Shown here in pieces: positions 17,450-25,502 of a stretch of 33,399 nucleotides of DNA. Origin of the DNA: an uncultured Oscillospiraceae bacterium. Lineage in GTDB: Bacteria; Bacillota; Clostridia; Oscillospirales; Oscillospiraceae. Numbering within the stretch: position 1 is the stretch's first letter; the number at the start of each line of letters is the position of its first letter. The notes under the pieces are model-generated. The model did not search any database and was not told where the DNA came from. It saw nothing but the letters and a program-made list of their open reading frames with translations. A program made the translations under genes and the position numbers. Location of the stretch: assembly GCA_905234625.1 (NCBI GenBank), contig CAJOIC010000005.1, positions 1 through 33,399 of the forward strand, in the 5' to 3' direction.

Positions 17450-18057
17450 AGGCCCTCATTGTGATCGGGATCATACTGCTCGTACTTCTTCTCGTCGGGC
17501 TCATCCCGGTGGGGGCGGAGGCAGAGTATGACGATGATGGATTCCGGCTGAAGGTCCGGGTGGGCCCTCTGCGCCTGCGCCTCGGCGGCAGGGAAGAGAA
17601 ACAGAAAAAGGAAAGGGCCGATAAGAAAAAGAAGGAGCCCGCCGAGCCGGAAGAAGAGAAGAAGAAAAAGAAGCTGCCGTCTCTGGAGCTCATCAAGATC
17701 GCTCTCAAGCGAGGCTATGCGTTTCTCTGTCGCCTCGTTTCCCGGTTCCGTGTGGACGTCCTCAAGCTGCATTTCACTTCGGCCTTCGATGACCCATATG
17801 TGACGGCCATGGCGTATGCCGCGGCAGGTACGGCCATGGATGGGCTTCTGCGAGTGGGAAAGGGCCACATCAGCTTTTCCGATCTTCGTGCGGATGTGGA
17901 TTTTGACAGGGCGTCGCCCAGTGTGGATCTGCGCGTTGCGCTGCATATCCGCATTTGTCAGTTGGTACATGAGGGACTCGGCTTCGCCTTCGGGTTCCTG
18001 ATCGATTTCTTACGATTCAAAAGGGGGATTCAACATGTCAAATCATCCGATCGGTGA
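17446..18057 (+). CDS. DUF2953 membrane protein
   Basis: The product is 203 aa and starts at TTG 17446 with AAGGAGC at 17430-17436, overlapping scpB. It has an N-terminal membrane segment (residues 3-22), a short beta-rich part, a strongly charged KKKK/EEEK stretch at about residues 46-75, and a C-terminal DUF2953 region (FTSAFDDPYVTAMAYAAAG). DUF2953 proteins sit between scpB and ytfJ in many Clostridia and their function is unknown. A sporulation role is suggested only by the neighbour. It overlaps ytfJ by 23 bases. Confidence 0.85.
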   Translation: MKALIVIGIILLVLLLVGLIPVGAEAEYDDDGFRLKVRVGPLRLRLGGREEKQKKERADKKKKEPAEPEEEKKKKKLPSLELIKIALKRGYAFLCRLVSRFRVDVLKLHFTSAFDDPYVTAMAYAAAGTAMDGLLRVGKGHISFSDLRADVDFDRASPSVDLRVALHIRICQLVHEGLGFAFGFLIDFLRFKRGIQHVKSSDR

Positions 18058-18436
18058 CGTGATGGACGCCGCCATGGACAAGATCCGCGGAATGGTGGAT
18101 TCCAACACCGTGGTGGGCGAGCCCATCATAACGCCTGACGGTGTGACGCTGATCCCGGTGTCCCGGGTGTCCTTCGGCTTCGCGTCCGGCGGGAACGACG
18201 GCTCCGCCGGCGGCGGGAAATCCGGTGTTTGGGCCGGAAGCGGCGCCGCCGTGAAGGTCGATCCCATCGGTTTTCTCATGATCAGCGACACCACCGTCCG
18301 CATGGTAGGCATCCAGATGCCCGCCGTTACCACCGCTGACCGCATCATCGACATGCTGCCGGAGGTCCTGGACCGGGTGGAGAGCTATGTGGACAAGTTT
18401 GGCGGGAAAAACGATCCTCCTGCGCAGGAGATCTGA
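18035..18436 (+). CDS. ytfJ: GerW/YtfJ family spore protein
   Basis: The 133-aa protein matches the YtfJ (GerW) family: an N-terminal amphipathic helix, then VVGEPIITPDGVTLIPVSRVSFGFASGG, a glycine-rich GGGKSG loop, and PIGFLMI. In B. subtilis GerW is needed for proper germination with some germinants. The ATG has AAGGGGG upstream inside the DUF2953 gene. It is the last gene of the engB-ytfJ string; a 65-bp gap with a hairpin precedes dacF. Confidence 0.92.
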   Translation: MSNHPIGDVMDAAMDKIRGMVDSNTVVGEPIITPDGVTLIPVSRVSFGFASGGNDGSAGGGKSGVWAGSGAAVKVDPIGFLMISDTTVRMVGIQMPAVTTADRIIDMLPEVLDRVESYVDKFGGKNDPPAQEI

Positions 18437-18462
18437 TTAAAACAAGTCGATTTCGGGCATAG

Positions 18463-18495
18463 TAAGCACTGCAATATTGAGTAAGGCGGTGCTTA
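18463..18495 (+). repeat. Imperfect long-loop hairpin in the dacF leader
   Basis: TAAGCAC (18463-18469) pairs with GTGCTTA (18489-18495) across a 19-base loop. The loop holds AAGGCGG, the only Shine-Dalgarno-like stretch before the dacF ATG at 18502. TTT follows the right arm. It could weakly terminate the upstream operon or gate dacF translation. Confidence 0.4.
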
Positions 18496-18501
18496 TTTGC
18501 C

Positions 18502-19629
18502 ATGAAGCTGATACGATTCGCGCCCTTAGTATGCGTCGCGGCGCTGCTGCTGTCTGTCCCCGCGCTGGCGGAGGAACCTCCGGTGGTTTCGGCGGCCTCC
18601 TATGTGCTGATGGACGCCGATTCCGGCAGGGTCCTCTCTGAGCGAAACTGCGACGAGCCCCGTCTCATTGCCAGCACCACGAAGATCATGACGGCTCTCC
18701 TGGTACTGGAGCGCTGCGACCCGGACGCCGTGGTGGAGATCGATCCCGCCTGGACGGGGATCGAGGGTTCTACCATGTATCTTGCCTCCGGGCAGGTCAT
18801 GACGGTGCGGGATCTTCTGTACGGGCTCATGTTGGCCTCGGGAAACGATGCCGCGGTGGCTCTCGCCTGCATCACGGCGGGAGACGTGGACGCCTTTGCC
18901 GACCTTATGAACGAGAGGGCGGCGGAACTGGGATGCCGCAACACCCATTTTGAAAACCCCAACGGACTGGACGGGGAGGAACACTACGCCTCCGCCCGGG
19001 ACCTGGCACTCATCACCCGGGAGGCCATCAAAAACCCGGAGTTTCGGCGCATCGTATCCACCACCTCAGCAACGGTAGGGGAGCTGACCTACACGAACCA
19101 CAACCGCCTCCTGCGGGAGTGCGAAGGTGTCTTCGGCGTGAAAACGGGCTATACGGAGGCCGCAGGTCGCACGCTGGTCACCTGCTGCGAGAGAGACGGC
19201 ATCACCTTGATCTGCGTCACACTCACGGACCCTGATGACTGGCTGGACCATGCCGCCATGTATGACTGGGCCTATGACGAATATGTCCTGGACGACGTCG
19301 TGCAGCAGGGCAGCGGCTGGACGCTTCCCGTGATCGGCGGCGTGACCGATTCCGTCACCGCGCTTGCGGAGCATCCCCTTCCGGTGCTTCACCGGGAGGG
19401 TGAGTCTGTTTCCGTGCTGGTGCGGCTGCCGTCCTTTGTCTATGCCGACGTGCTCCGGGGCGACAACGCCGGATCCGTCACGGCCTTCGTGGACGGCACG
19501 GAGGTCGCCTCCGCGGCGCTCATCTACGGGGAGACGGTGGAACGGGAACGCGGGCAGACCCGGGATATACTGCATCAGATCTTATCGCTTCCGGGCCTTG
19601 CGGAAAGGAATATCTACGCTCTGACATGA
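18502..19629 (+). CDS. dacF: D-alanyl-D-alanine carboxypeptidase (DacF-type penicillin-binding protein)
   Basis: This S11-family enzyme trims the terminal D-Ala from peptidoglycan stem peptides outside the membrane. A signal peptide (residues 1-23, cut after ALA) precedes the three active-site motifs: STTK (58-61), SGN (113-115) and KTG (214-216). The C-terminal beta domain is present (375 aa). In B. subtilis the dacF-spmA-spmB order is common and dacF is a forespore gene. Here dacF is followed at once by rluB (ATGA overlap), with no spmA or spmB. The dacF assignment over other S11 enzymes rests on context. Confidence 0.92.
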   Translation: MKLIRFAPLVCVAALLLSVPALAEEPPVVSAASYVLMDADSGRVLSERNCDEPRLIASTTKIMTALLVLERCDPDAVVEIDPAWTGIEGSTMYLASGQVMTVRDLLYGLMLASGNDAAVALACITAGDVDAFADLMNERAAELGCRNTHFENPNGLDGEEHYASARDLALITREAIKNPEFRRIVSTTSATVGELTYTNHNRLLRECEGVFGVKTGYTEAAGRTLVTCCERDGITLICVTLTDPDDWLDHAAMYDWAYDEYVLDDVVQQGSGWTLPVIGGVTDSVTALAEHPLPVLHREGESVSVLVRLPSFVYADVLRGDNAGSVTAFVDGTEVASAALIYGETVERERGQTRDILHQILSLPGLAERNIYALT

Positions 19630-20339
19630 AAGAAAGACTGCAAAAGCTCATCTCCGCCGCCGGGATCGCCTCGCGGCGCAGTGCGGAGACCATGATAACG
19701 GAGGGCCGCGTGACGGTAAACGGTGAGACGGCCACCCTCGGCATGTCCGCGGACCCGGGAACGGACGAGATCCTGGTGGACGGCCAGCCCATCACCATCG
19801 CCAGAAAGCGGAGGTACATAGTTCTGAACAAGCCCCGCGGCTACGTCACTACCATGAAGGATGAGCGGGGCAGACCCACAGTGGCGGAGCTGACCCAGGA
19901 CGCCGGGGGACGACTGTATCCCGTGGGCAGGCTCGACATGGACTCCGAGGGCCTCGTTATCCTAACGGACGACGGCGCCGCGGCCAACGCCCTTATGCAC
20001 CCTAAGCACGAGGTGGACAAGGTGTACAGCGTCTTCGTCCAGGGCTCGGATATCAAGGCGGCCCTCCGTCAGCTCCAGCAGATGGATTCTCTGGAGGGAG
20101 AGAGCATCCGTCCGCCCAAGGTCATGCTCATCGAGCTCAAGGGTACCGGCGCGGAGATCCAAATCACAATCCACGAGGGGAAGAACCGCCAGATCCGGCG
20201 CATGTGCAAGGCTGTGGGATTGAACGTCAGCCGCCTGATCCGTATCGCTGAGGGGCCGGTCCTGCTGGGGGAGCTCCCGGCGGGGAAGTGGCGCAATATG
20301 ACGAAGGATGAGATAACATACTTGCGTGAACTTGCCTGA
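19626..20339 (+). CDS. rluB: 23S rRNA pseudouridine synthase RluB family
   Basis: The 237-aa enzyme has an N-terminal S4 RNA-binding domain (LQKLISAAGIASRRSAE) and the RsuA-family catalytic block with Asp104 in GRLDMDSEGL, then EGKNRQIRRM. RluB converts a 23S rRNA uridine near the peptidyl transferase centre to pseudouridine. RluB and RsuA/RluE are close relatives; the scpAB-dacF context favours RluB. The start overlaps the dacF stop. Confidence 0.92.
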   Translation: MKERLQKLISAAGIASRRSAETMITEGRVTVNGETATLGMSADPGTDEILVDGQPITIARKRRYIVLNKPRGYVTTMKDERGRPTVAELTQDAGGRLYPVGRLDMDSEGLVILTDDGAAANALMHPKHEVDKVYSVFVQGSDIKAALRQLQQMDSLEGESIRPPKVMLIELKGTGAEIQITIHEGKNRQIRRMCKAVGLNVSRLIRIAEGPVLLGELPAGKWRNMTKDEITYLRELA

Positions 20340-20372
20340 AACGCCCCTTTTGCATGGCAAAGTGTCATGTTT

Positions 20373-20402
20373 TTGCAAGTCAACTGAAAAAATGAAGATA
20401 AT
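20373..20402 (+). promoter_or_regulatory. Possible second forward promoter before the RpiR gene
   Basis: TTGCAA (20373-20378) and GATAAT (20397-20402) are 18 bp apart. The -10 box overlaps the left arm of the palindrome at 20398. TGCAAGT here repeats the heptamer found twice, in both orientations, in the palindrome. Confidence 0.35.
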
Positions 20403-20433
20403 ACTTGCATTTCTGAGGCAATGCAAGTATTAT
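20398..20433. promoter_or_regulatory. Symmetric palindromic promoter/operator before the RpiR gene
   Basis: ATAATACTTGCATT (20398-20411) and its exact complement (20420-20433) flank an 8-bp spacer. On the plus strand it reads TTGCAT (20405-20410), 17 bp, TATTAT (20428-20433). By symmetry the minus strand has the same promoter. The plus-strand copy points at the RpiR gene and the minus-strand copy points into rluB. An operator for the RpiR protein overlapping its own promoter is likely. The same hairpin followed by TATTTT could instead be the rluB terminator. Confidence 0.7.
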
Positions 20434-20467
20434 TATTTTGCCATTTTTGATTTGATAGGTGAGCGTA

Positions 20468-21331
20468 ATGGGAAAAGATATTCTCATGCAGATAGAAGAA
20501 AACAGCCGAGGCTTCTCCAAGGGGCAGCGGCTGATCGCGCGTTATATCACGGAAAACTACGACAAGGCGGCGTTCATGACCGCCGGAAGGCTGGGGAAGA
20601 CCGTGGGCGTCAGCGAATCGACGGTGGTCCGCTTTGCCACGGAGCTGGGCTATGACGGCTATCCCGGCATGCGGAAGGCGATGCAGGAGATGGTGCGCAG
20701 CCGTCTGACCAGCGTGCAGCGCATCGCTGTGGCTAAGGATATGTTGGACGGATCAAACGTCCTAAAATACGTCATGAGCTCCGATATCGACAAGCTCCAG
20801 GGCACCCTGGAGGAGCTGGACCGGCAGAGCTTCGAGGAGGCGGTGAACGCCATCGAGAATGCCGGGCATCTTTACATCGTGGGCATGCGGTCCTCCGCGG
20901 CACTTGCCAGCTTCATGGCGTTTTACATGAACTTCCTTGTGGATAACGTCCGGCTTATCCACGACACCACCGCCAACGAGGTGTATGAGCAGATCATGCA
21001 CATCGGACCGGGGGACGTGTATGTGGGTATCAGCTATCCCCGGTACTCCTCCAGCTCCCTCAAGGCGATGAGATTCGCTAAGAGCCGCGGCGCTGCCGTG
21101 GTGGCGCTGACGGACAACCAGACCTCGCCCTTTGCGGCGATCGCGGATATCAAGCTCTATGCCAAGAGTGAGATGGTCTCCTTCGTGGATTCGCTGGTGG
21201 GGCCCCTGAGCCTCATCAACGCCCTCATCGTGGCCGTGGCGGCCCGGAAGCAGGAGACCCTGGCCCAGACCTTCAATTATCTGGAGGGACTGTGGAGCGA
21301 ATACGAGGTGTTCACCACTGACAAGAGCTGA
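20468..21331 (+). CDS. MurR/RpiR family transcriptional regulator
   Basis: The 287-aa protein has the N-terminal RpiR HTH domain (about residues 1-77, with FSKGQRLIARYI and VGVSESTVVRFATELGYDGYPGMRKAM) and a C-terminal SIS sugar-phosphate-binding domain (about 120-260, with YIVGMRSSAALA and DVYVGISYPRYSSSSLKAM). Such proteins sense phosphosugars. No sugar gene is adjacent, so the target is unknown; the palindrome just upstream makes self-regulation likely. I chose ATG 20468 because TAGGTGAG (20455-20462) is well placed for it and overlaps the alternative GTG at 20459. Confidence 0.92.
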   Translation: MGKDILMQIEENSRGFSKGQRLIARYITENYDKAAFMTAGRLGKTVGVSESTVVRFATELGYDGYPGMRKAMQEMVRSRLTSVQRIAVAKDMLDGSNVLKYVMSSDIDKLQGTLEELDRQSFEEAVNAIENAGHLYIVGMRSSAALASFMAFYMNFLVDNVRLIHDTTANEVYEQIMHIGPGDVYVGISYPRYSSSSLKAMRFAKSRGAAVVALTDNQTSPFAAIADIKLYAKSEMVSFVDSLVGPLSLINALIVAVAARKQETLAQTFNYLEGLWSEYEVFTTDKS

Positions 21332-22553
21332 TGTTGTAGTGATCGGCGGCGGCGCCGCAGGCATGATGGCGGCGGGCACGGCGGCGGAGAGGGGGCTATC
21401 CGTCCTTCTGGCGGAGCCCAACGCAAAGCTGGGCCGCAAGCTTCGTATCACCGGAAAGGGCCGCTGCAACCTGACGAACGATACCGGCGTCCGGGAGATC
21501 ATCGCCGCCGTACCCAGAAATCCCAAGTTCCTATACAGCGCCCTGACGGCGTTTCCCCCGCCGGAGGTTATGGCGTTTTTCGAGGGGCTGGGTGTGCCGC
21601 TGAAAACGGAGCGTGGCCGGCGGGTGTTTCCCGTGTCGGATAACGCAAACGACGTGGCGGACGCTTTGGTTGCCTGGCTGCGGGGCAGCGGCGTCCGCGT
21701 TATGAACAACCGGGTACAGTCCGTGGTGACGGACGAGAACGGCGCCGTTTCCGGCGTTCAGACCGATAAGGGCGTGATCCCCTGTGAATATGTCATCGTG
21801 TGTACCGGGGGAATATCTTACCCGAAGACCGGTTCCACCGGAGACGGGTATGCCATGGCGCTGGCGGCGGGACACCGGGTCGTGGAGCCGAGGGCGTCCC
21901 TCGTTCCGCTGGTGAGCCCGGATGCGTTCTGTCCGGCCCTGGCGGGTTTCTCTCCCAGAAATGTCACGCTGACCCTCTGGGAAAACGATAAGAATATCTT
22001 CTCTGAGCAGGGGGAAATGCTCTTTTCCCACTTCGGCGTGACGGGGCCTCTCGTGCTGTCCGCCAGCGCCCACATCCGGGATTTCGAAAAAAACCGTTAT
22101 CGTCTGACGATCGACTTTAAGCCCGCCCTGACCGGGGAGATGCTGGACGCCCGGATCCTGCGGGATTTCGAGAAGTATAAAAACCGTGATCTGGCAAACG
22201 CGCTTTCCGATCTTGCGCCCAGGTCAATGATCCCCGTGCTGATCGACCTCTCCGGCATCCCTGCCGATACGAAGGTGCATTCCGTCACCCGCCAGCAGCG
22301 CATGGCGCTTATAGAGCTTTTTAAGGCATTCCCTGTTCGGATATCCGGGACCCGCCCCATTGACGAGGCCATCGTGACCCGGGGCGGCGTGGATGTGAAG
22401 CAGATCGATCCCCGCACCATGGCGTCGAAGCTGAGGTCGGGGCTGTATTTTGCCGGTGAGGTCCTGGATGTGGACGCCTACACCGGAGGCTATAATCTTC
22501 AGATCGCATGGTCCACCGGGCGCTGCGCCGGTAAGGCCGTGGGAAAGGACTAA
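21318..22553 (+). CDS. HI0933/BaiN-family FAD-dependent oxidoreductase
   Basis: The protein is a flavoprotein of the HI0933 family with the dinucleotide-binding loop GGGAAGMMAAG, the family signature GRKLRITGKGRCNLTN, the C-terminal GGVDVKQIDP and FAGEVLDVDAYTGGYNLQIAWSTG. Its reaction is unknown. The start is uncertain. The GTG at 21339 would remove the first beta strand (DVVVIGGG). A CTG at 21318 restores it, has GAGGTG seven bases upstream, and overlaps the RpiR gene by 14 bases. No ATG, GTG or TTG in frame lies between them. It is 411 aa from CTG or 404 aa from GTG. Confidence 0.88.
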   Translation: MTRADVVVIGGGAAGMMAAGTAAERGLSVLLAEPNAKLGRKLRITGKGRCNLTNDTGVREIIAAVPRNPKFLYSALTAFPPPEVMAFFEGLGVPLKTERGRRVFPVSDNANDVADALVAWLRGSGVRVMNNRVQSVVTDENGAVSGVQTDKGVIPCEYVIVCTGGISYPKTGSTGDGYAMALAAGHRVVEPRASLVPLVSPDAFCPALAGFSPRNVTLTLWENDKNIFSEQGEMLFSHFGVTGPLVLSASAHIRDFEKNRYRLTIDFKPALTGEMLDARILRDFEKYKNRDLANALSDLAPRSMIPVLIDLSGIPADTKVHSVTRQQRMALIELFKAFPVRISGTRPIDEAIVTRGGVDVKQIDPRTMASKLRSGLYFAGEVLDVDAYTGGYNLQIAWSTGRCAGKAVGKD

Positions 22554-22555
22554 AA

Positions 22556-23245
22556 ATGAGTGAGAAAATCTGCTCCGTCGCCATCGACGGACCCGCAGGA
22601 GCGGGAAAGAGCACCATTGCCAAGGCAGCCGCTGCGCGCTACGGCTTCATCTATGTGGACACCGGCGCCATTTACCGGACGGTGGGTCTTGCCGCCAAGC
22701 GCGCGGGTGTGGAGCCACGGGACGAGGCGGGTGTCCTGGATCTTCTTCCGACGCTCTCCATACGCTTTGACTACGGCGAGGACGGCGCCCAGCGTATGTT
22801 CCTGAACGGGGAGGACGTTTCCGCTCTCATCCGCACGCCGGAGATATCCATGTACGCCTCCGCCGTATCCGCCATCCCCGGCGTTCGTGCCTATCTTCTC
22901 GATATGCAGCGGAATATGGCGAAGACAACCTCCGTCGTCATGGACGGGCGGGATATCGGCACCGTGGTCCTGCCGGACGCGGGACTTAAGATCTTCCTGA
23001 CCGCCTCTGTGGAAGAACGCGCCAAGCGGCGTCTGGCGGAGCTTGCCGCCAAGGGCGACCCGTCCACCTACGAGGAGGTCCTGGCTGACATGGCCCAGCG
23101 GGACGAGAACGACACCAACCGCGCCGCCGCCCCCCTGAGGGCTGCTGAGGACGCCGTGCGCGTGGATACCTCCGCTCTGACGCTGGAGGAGAGCATCGAG
23201 CATATCTGCGCTCTGATTGAGGAGCGCTTTTCCCTCGGTGCCTGA
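22556..23245 (+). CDS. cmk: Cytidylate kinase
   Basis: Cmk phosphorylates CMP and dCMP. The 229-aa product has the P-loop GPAGAGKS (residues 12-19), the VDTGAIYR substrate block, VVMDGRDIGT and the RRLAEL lid region. It starts 2 bases after the flavoprotein stop. In many Clostridia a plsC acyltransferase gene lies between cmk and ispH; here ispH starts 2 bases after the cmk stop. Confidence 0.95.
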   Translation: MSEKICSVAIDGPAGAGKSTIAKAAAARYGFIYVDTGAIYRTVGLAAKRAGVEPRDEAGVLDLLPTLSIRFDYGEDGAQRMFLNGEDVSALIRTPEISMYASAVSAIPGVRAYLLDMQRNMAKTTSVVMDGRDIGTVVLPDAGLKIFLTASVEERAKRRLAELAAKGDPSTYEEVLADMAQRDENDTNRAAAPLRAAEDAVRVDTSALTLEESIEHICALIEERFSLGA

Positions 23246-23246
23246 T

Positions 23247-25448
23247 ATGGAAGTGATCCTCGCGGAGAGCGCCGGTTTCTGCTTCGGCGTGGACAGGGCC
23301 GTCAGCATGACGACGAAGGCCCTGGAGGAAAACGGGAGCTGCTGGAGCCTGGGAGAGCTCATCCACAACCGGGACGTAGTGGGGAAGCTGTCGGATATGG
23401 GACTTTTCGTGGCGGGGGACGTTTCCGCCGTGCCGGAAGGTGCGCATGTCATCATCCGTTCCCATGGGATCTCCCGCGCCGAAAAGGAAGCTCTCGCCGC
23501 CAAAAACTGCGTCATTCTGGACGCCACATGTCCCCGCGTCTCCCGGATCCACCGCATCGTGGAGCGGGCCTCGAAGGCGGGGCGGCAGGTGGTCATTTTC
23601 GGCGAGCCTTCCCACCCGGAGGTACAGGGGATCTGCGGCTGGTGCGAGGGCGCGGCGGTGGTGAAAGATAAGGATAGCTTCGATCTCTGGGCCCTTGAGA
23701 ACAGCGTTTCTTCTGATTCGGAGCTGACCGTCGTTTTCCAGACTACGTCCAATAAGGAAACCAGTGAACAAAGTATTAATTATTTGAAAAAACTCTATAC
23801 AAACGCGGAGTTCTTTGATACAATATGCGATGCTACGAGCATTCGTCAGGCGGAGGCCAGAGCGCTTTCCGCGACATGTGACGCCATGGTGGTTGTGGGC
23901 GGACGCCACAGTGCCAACAGCGTGCATCTTGCGGAGATCTGCCGGGAGGGCTGCGACAAGGTCTTCTTCGTGCAGAACGCCGACGAGCTGGAACCGGACA
24001 AGCTGTCCGGCGCACGGCGCGTCGGGATCACGGCCGGAGCTTCGACGCCCTCGTGGATAATTAAGGAGGTAGTAAACAAGATGAACGAGCCTGAGATCCT
24101 GAAAGAAGAAATCGTCGAGGAAGCAGCGCCTGTGGCGGAAGAGGCCGCTGCGGTTGAGGAAGCCCCTGTCGCGGAAGCGGCTCCCGTTGAGGAAGCTGCC
24201 GCCCCTGCTGAGGAGGCCCCTGCCGCGGAGGAAGCGCCTGTCGAGAAGGCAGAGATGACCTTTGACGAGCTCCTGGAGGAGTCCATCAAGACCATCTACA
24301 ATGGCGACACCGTGACCGGCGTCGTCGCAGCCATCGGTTCCACCGAGATCACCCTCGATCTGCCCACCAAGCACTCCGGATACATATCCGTGTCTGAGTT
24401 CACCGACGATCAGCCGGGCGTTGACATCAACGACCTGGTCAAAATCGGCGACGAGATCCAGGCGTCCGTGATTCGTGTCAATGATGTGGAGGGTACCGTT
24501 CAGTTGTCCAAGCGCCGTCTCGACGCCGCGAAGAACTGGAACGATATCGAGGCCTCTGCTGAGGAGGGCACCGTCCTGGAGGGCAAGGTCTCCGAGGAGA
24601 ACAAGGGCGGCGTCGTGATAAACCTCAAGGGCATCCGCGTTTTTATCCCCGCGTCCCAGACCGGCCTCGGCCGCGACGTTCCCATGACCGAGCTGGTCGG
24701 CCAGACCGTCCGCTTCAAGATCACCGAGGTCAACCGTCCCCGCAAGCGCGTGGTCGGCTCCATCCGCAGCGTCGCCATGCGCGAGCGCCGCGAGAAGGCC
24801 GAGAAGATCTGGTCCGAGATCGAGGTCGGCAAGAAGTACAACGGCGTTGTGAAGAGCATGACCTCTTACGGTGCGTTCGTTGACATCGGCGGTGTGGACG
24901 GCATGGTCCACGTCTCCGAGATCAGCTGGAACCGCATCCGCAAGCCCGACGATGTACTGTCTATCGGCGACGAGATCGAGGTCTATGTCATCAACTTCGA
25001 TCCCGAGAAGAAGAAGATCTCCCTGGGTTACCGCAAGCCTGAGGACAACCCCTGGACCAAGTTCACCGACACCTACAAGGAAGGCGATGTCGCCACCGTG
25101 AAGGTTGTCAAGTTCATGCCCTTCGGCGCTTTCGCCGAGATCGTTCCTGGCGTGGACGGCCTGATCCACATCTCCCAGATCGCCAACCGCCGCATCGGTA
25201 AGCCCGATGAGGAGCTCACCGTGGGCCAGGAAGTGGACGCGAAGATCACTGCCATCGACAACGAGAAGCAGAAGGTCAGCCTCAGCATTCGCGCCTTGAT
25301 CGCTCCGGCTCCCGCTCCCGCCCGTGAGCGCGTGGAGAGAGCGCGCAAACAGCCCGAGCCCGAAGGCGACGCGCTGGTGTATGAAATATCCGCTGATGGC
25401 CAGGCCACCGGCTTCGCTCCCGAAGAAGACGAGATCGTCGAGGAGTGA
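23247..25448 (+). CDS. ispH-rpsA: Bifunctional IspH (HMBPP reductase)-ribosomal protein S1
   Basis: The 733-aa protein joins two enzymes in frame. Residues 1-278 are IspH, the last step of the MEP isoprenoid pathway, with the iron-sulfur cysteines at Cys12 (GFCFGVDRA), in DATCPRVS and in ICDATSIRQ. A Glu/Ala/Pro-rich linker (about residues 283-333) follows. Four S1 RNA-binding repeats then run to about residue 695 (starting NGDTVTG, EEGTVLEG, EVGKKYNG and KEGDVATV). Such fusions are known in Clostridia. The start is ATG 23247 with a weak Shine-Dalgarno, just after the cmk stop. A perfect ribosome site and ATG lie at the joint (24063-24083). Confidence 0.95.
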   Translation: MEVILAESAGFCFGVDRAVSMTTKALEENGSCWSLGELIHNRDVVGKLSDMGLFVAGDVSAVPEGAHVIIRSHGISRAEKEALAAKNCVILDATCPRVSRIHRIVERASKAGRQVVIFGEPSHPEVQGICGWCEGAAVVKDKDSFDLWALENSVSSDSELTVVFQTTSNKETSEQSINYLKKLYTNAEFFDTICDATSIRQAEARALSATCDAMVVVGGRHSANSVHLAEICREGCDKVFFVQNADELEPDKLSGARRVGITAGASTPSWIIKEVVNKMNEPEILKEEIVEEAAPVAEEAAAVEEAPVAEAAPVEEAAAPAEEAPAAEEAPVEKAEMTFDELLEESIKTIYNGDTVTGVVAAIGSTEITLDLPTKHSGYISVSEFTDDQPGVDINDLVKIGDEIQASVIRVNDVEGTVQLSKRRLDAAKNWNDIEASAEEGTVLEGKVSEENKGGVVINLKGIRVFIPASQTGLGRDVPMTELVGQTVRFKITEVNRPRKRVVGSIRSVAMRERREKAEKIWSEIEVGKKYNGVVKSMTSYGAFVDIGGVDGMVHVSEISWNRIRKPDDVLSIGDEIEVYVINFDPEKKKISLGYRKPEDNPWTKFTDTYKEGDVATVKVVKFMPFGAFAEIVPGVDGLIHISQIANRRIGKPDEELTVGQEVDAKITAIDNEKQKVSLSIRALIAPAPAPARERVERARKQPEPEGDALVYEISADGQATGFAPEEDEIVEE
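24063..24083 (+). promoter_or_regulatory. Internal ribosome binding site and ATG at the IspH/S1 joint
   Basis: AAGGAGGT (24063-24070) is a perfect Shine-Dalgarno, 10 bases before an in-frame ATG (24081) at the first residue after the IspH domain. It encodes the IspH C-terminal residues KEVVNK at the same time. Initiation here would give a 455-aa stand-alone S1. The fused gene's own start has no comparable site. Confidence 0.75.
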
Positions 25449-25462
25449 TTCACCGCAAAACC

Positions 25463-25500
25463 AAAGATCCGATGGAACCTTGATTCCATCGGATCTTTTT
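25463..25500. terminator. Bidirectional terminator between ispH-rpsA and recG
   Basis: A 15-bp perfect stem, AAAGATCCGATGGAA with its complement, surrounds the loop CCTTGA and ends in a T-run (25496-25500). It lies between convergent genes and the recG stop is 3 bases further on. The opposite strand has a shorter T-run. Confidence 0.95.
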
Positions 25501-25502
25501 GT

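Noticed and set aside
18463-18495. CIRCE-like heat-shock operator before dacF
   Set aside because: TAAGCAC/GTGCTTA resembles half of a CIRCE site, but the spacing is 19 bases, not 9, and dacF is not a heat-shock gene.
20459-20467. GTG start for the RpiR gene, adding three residues
   Set aside because: The GTG lies within the Shine-Dalgarno-like TAGGTGAG that better serves ATG 20468.
22986-25169. A 727-codon minus-strand frame opposite cmk and ispH-rpsA
   Set aside because: It crosses two well-supported genes, has no Shine-Dalgarno, and its product is a mirror of their codon pattern.
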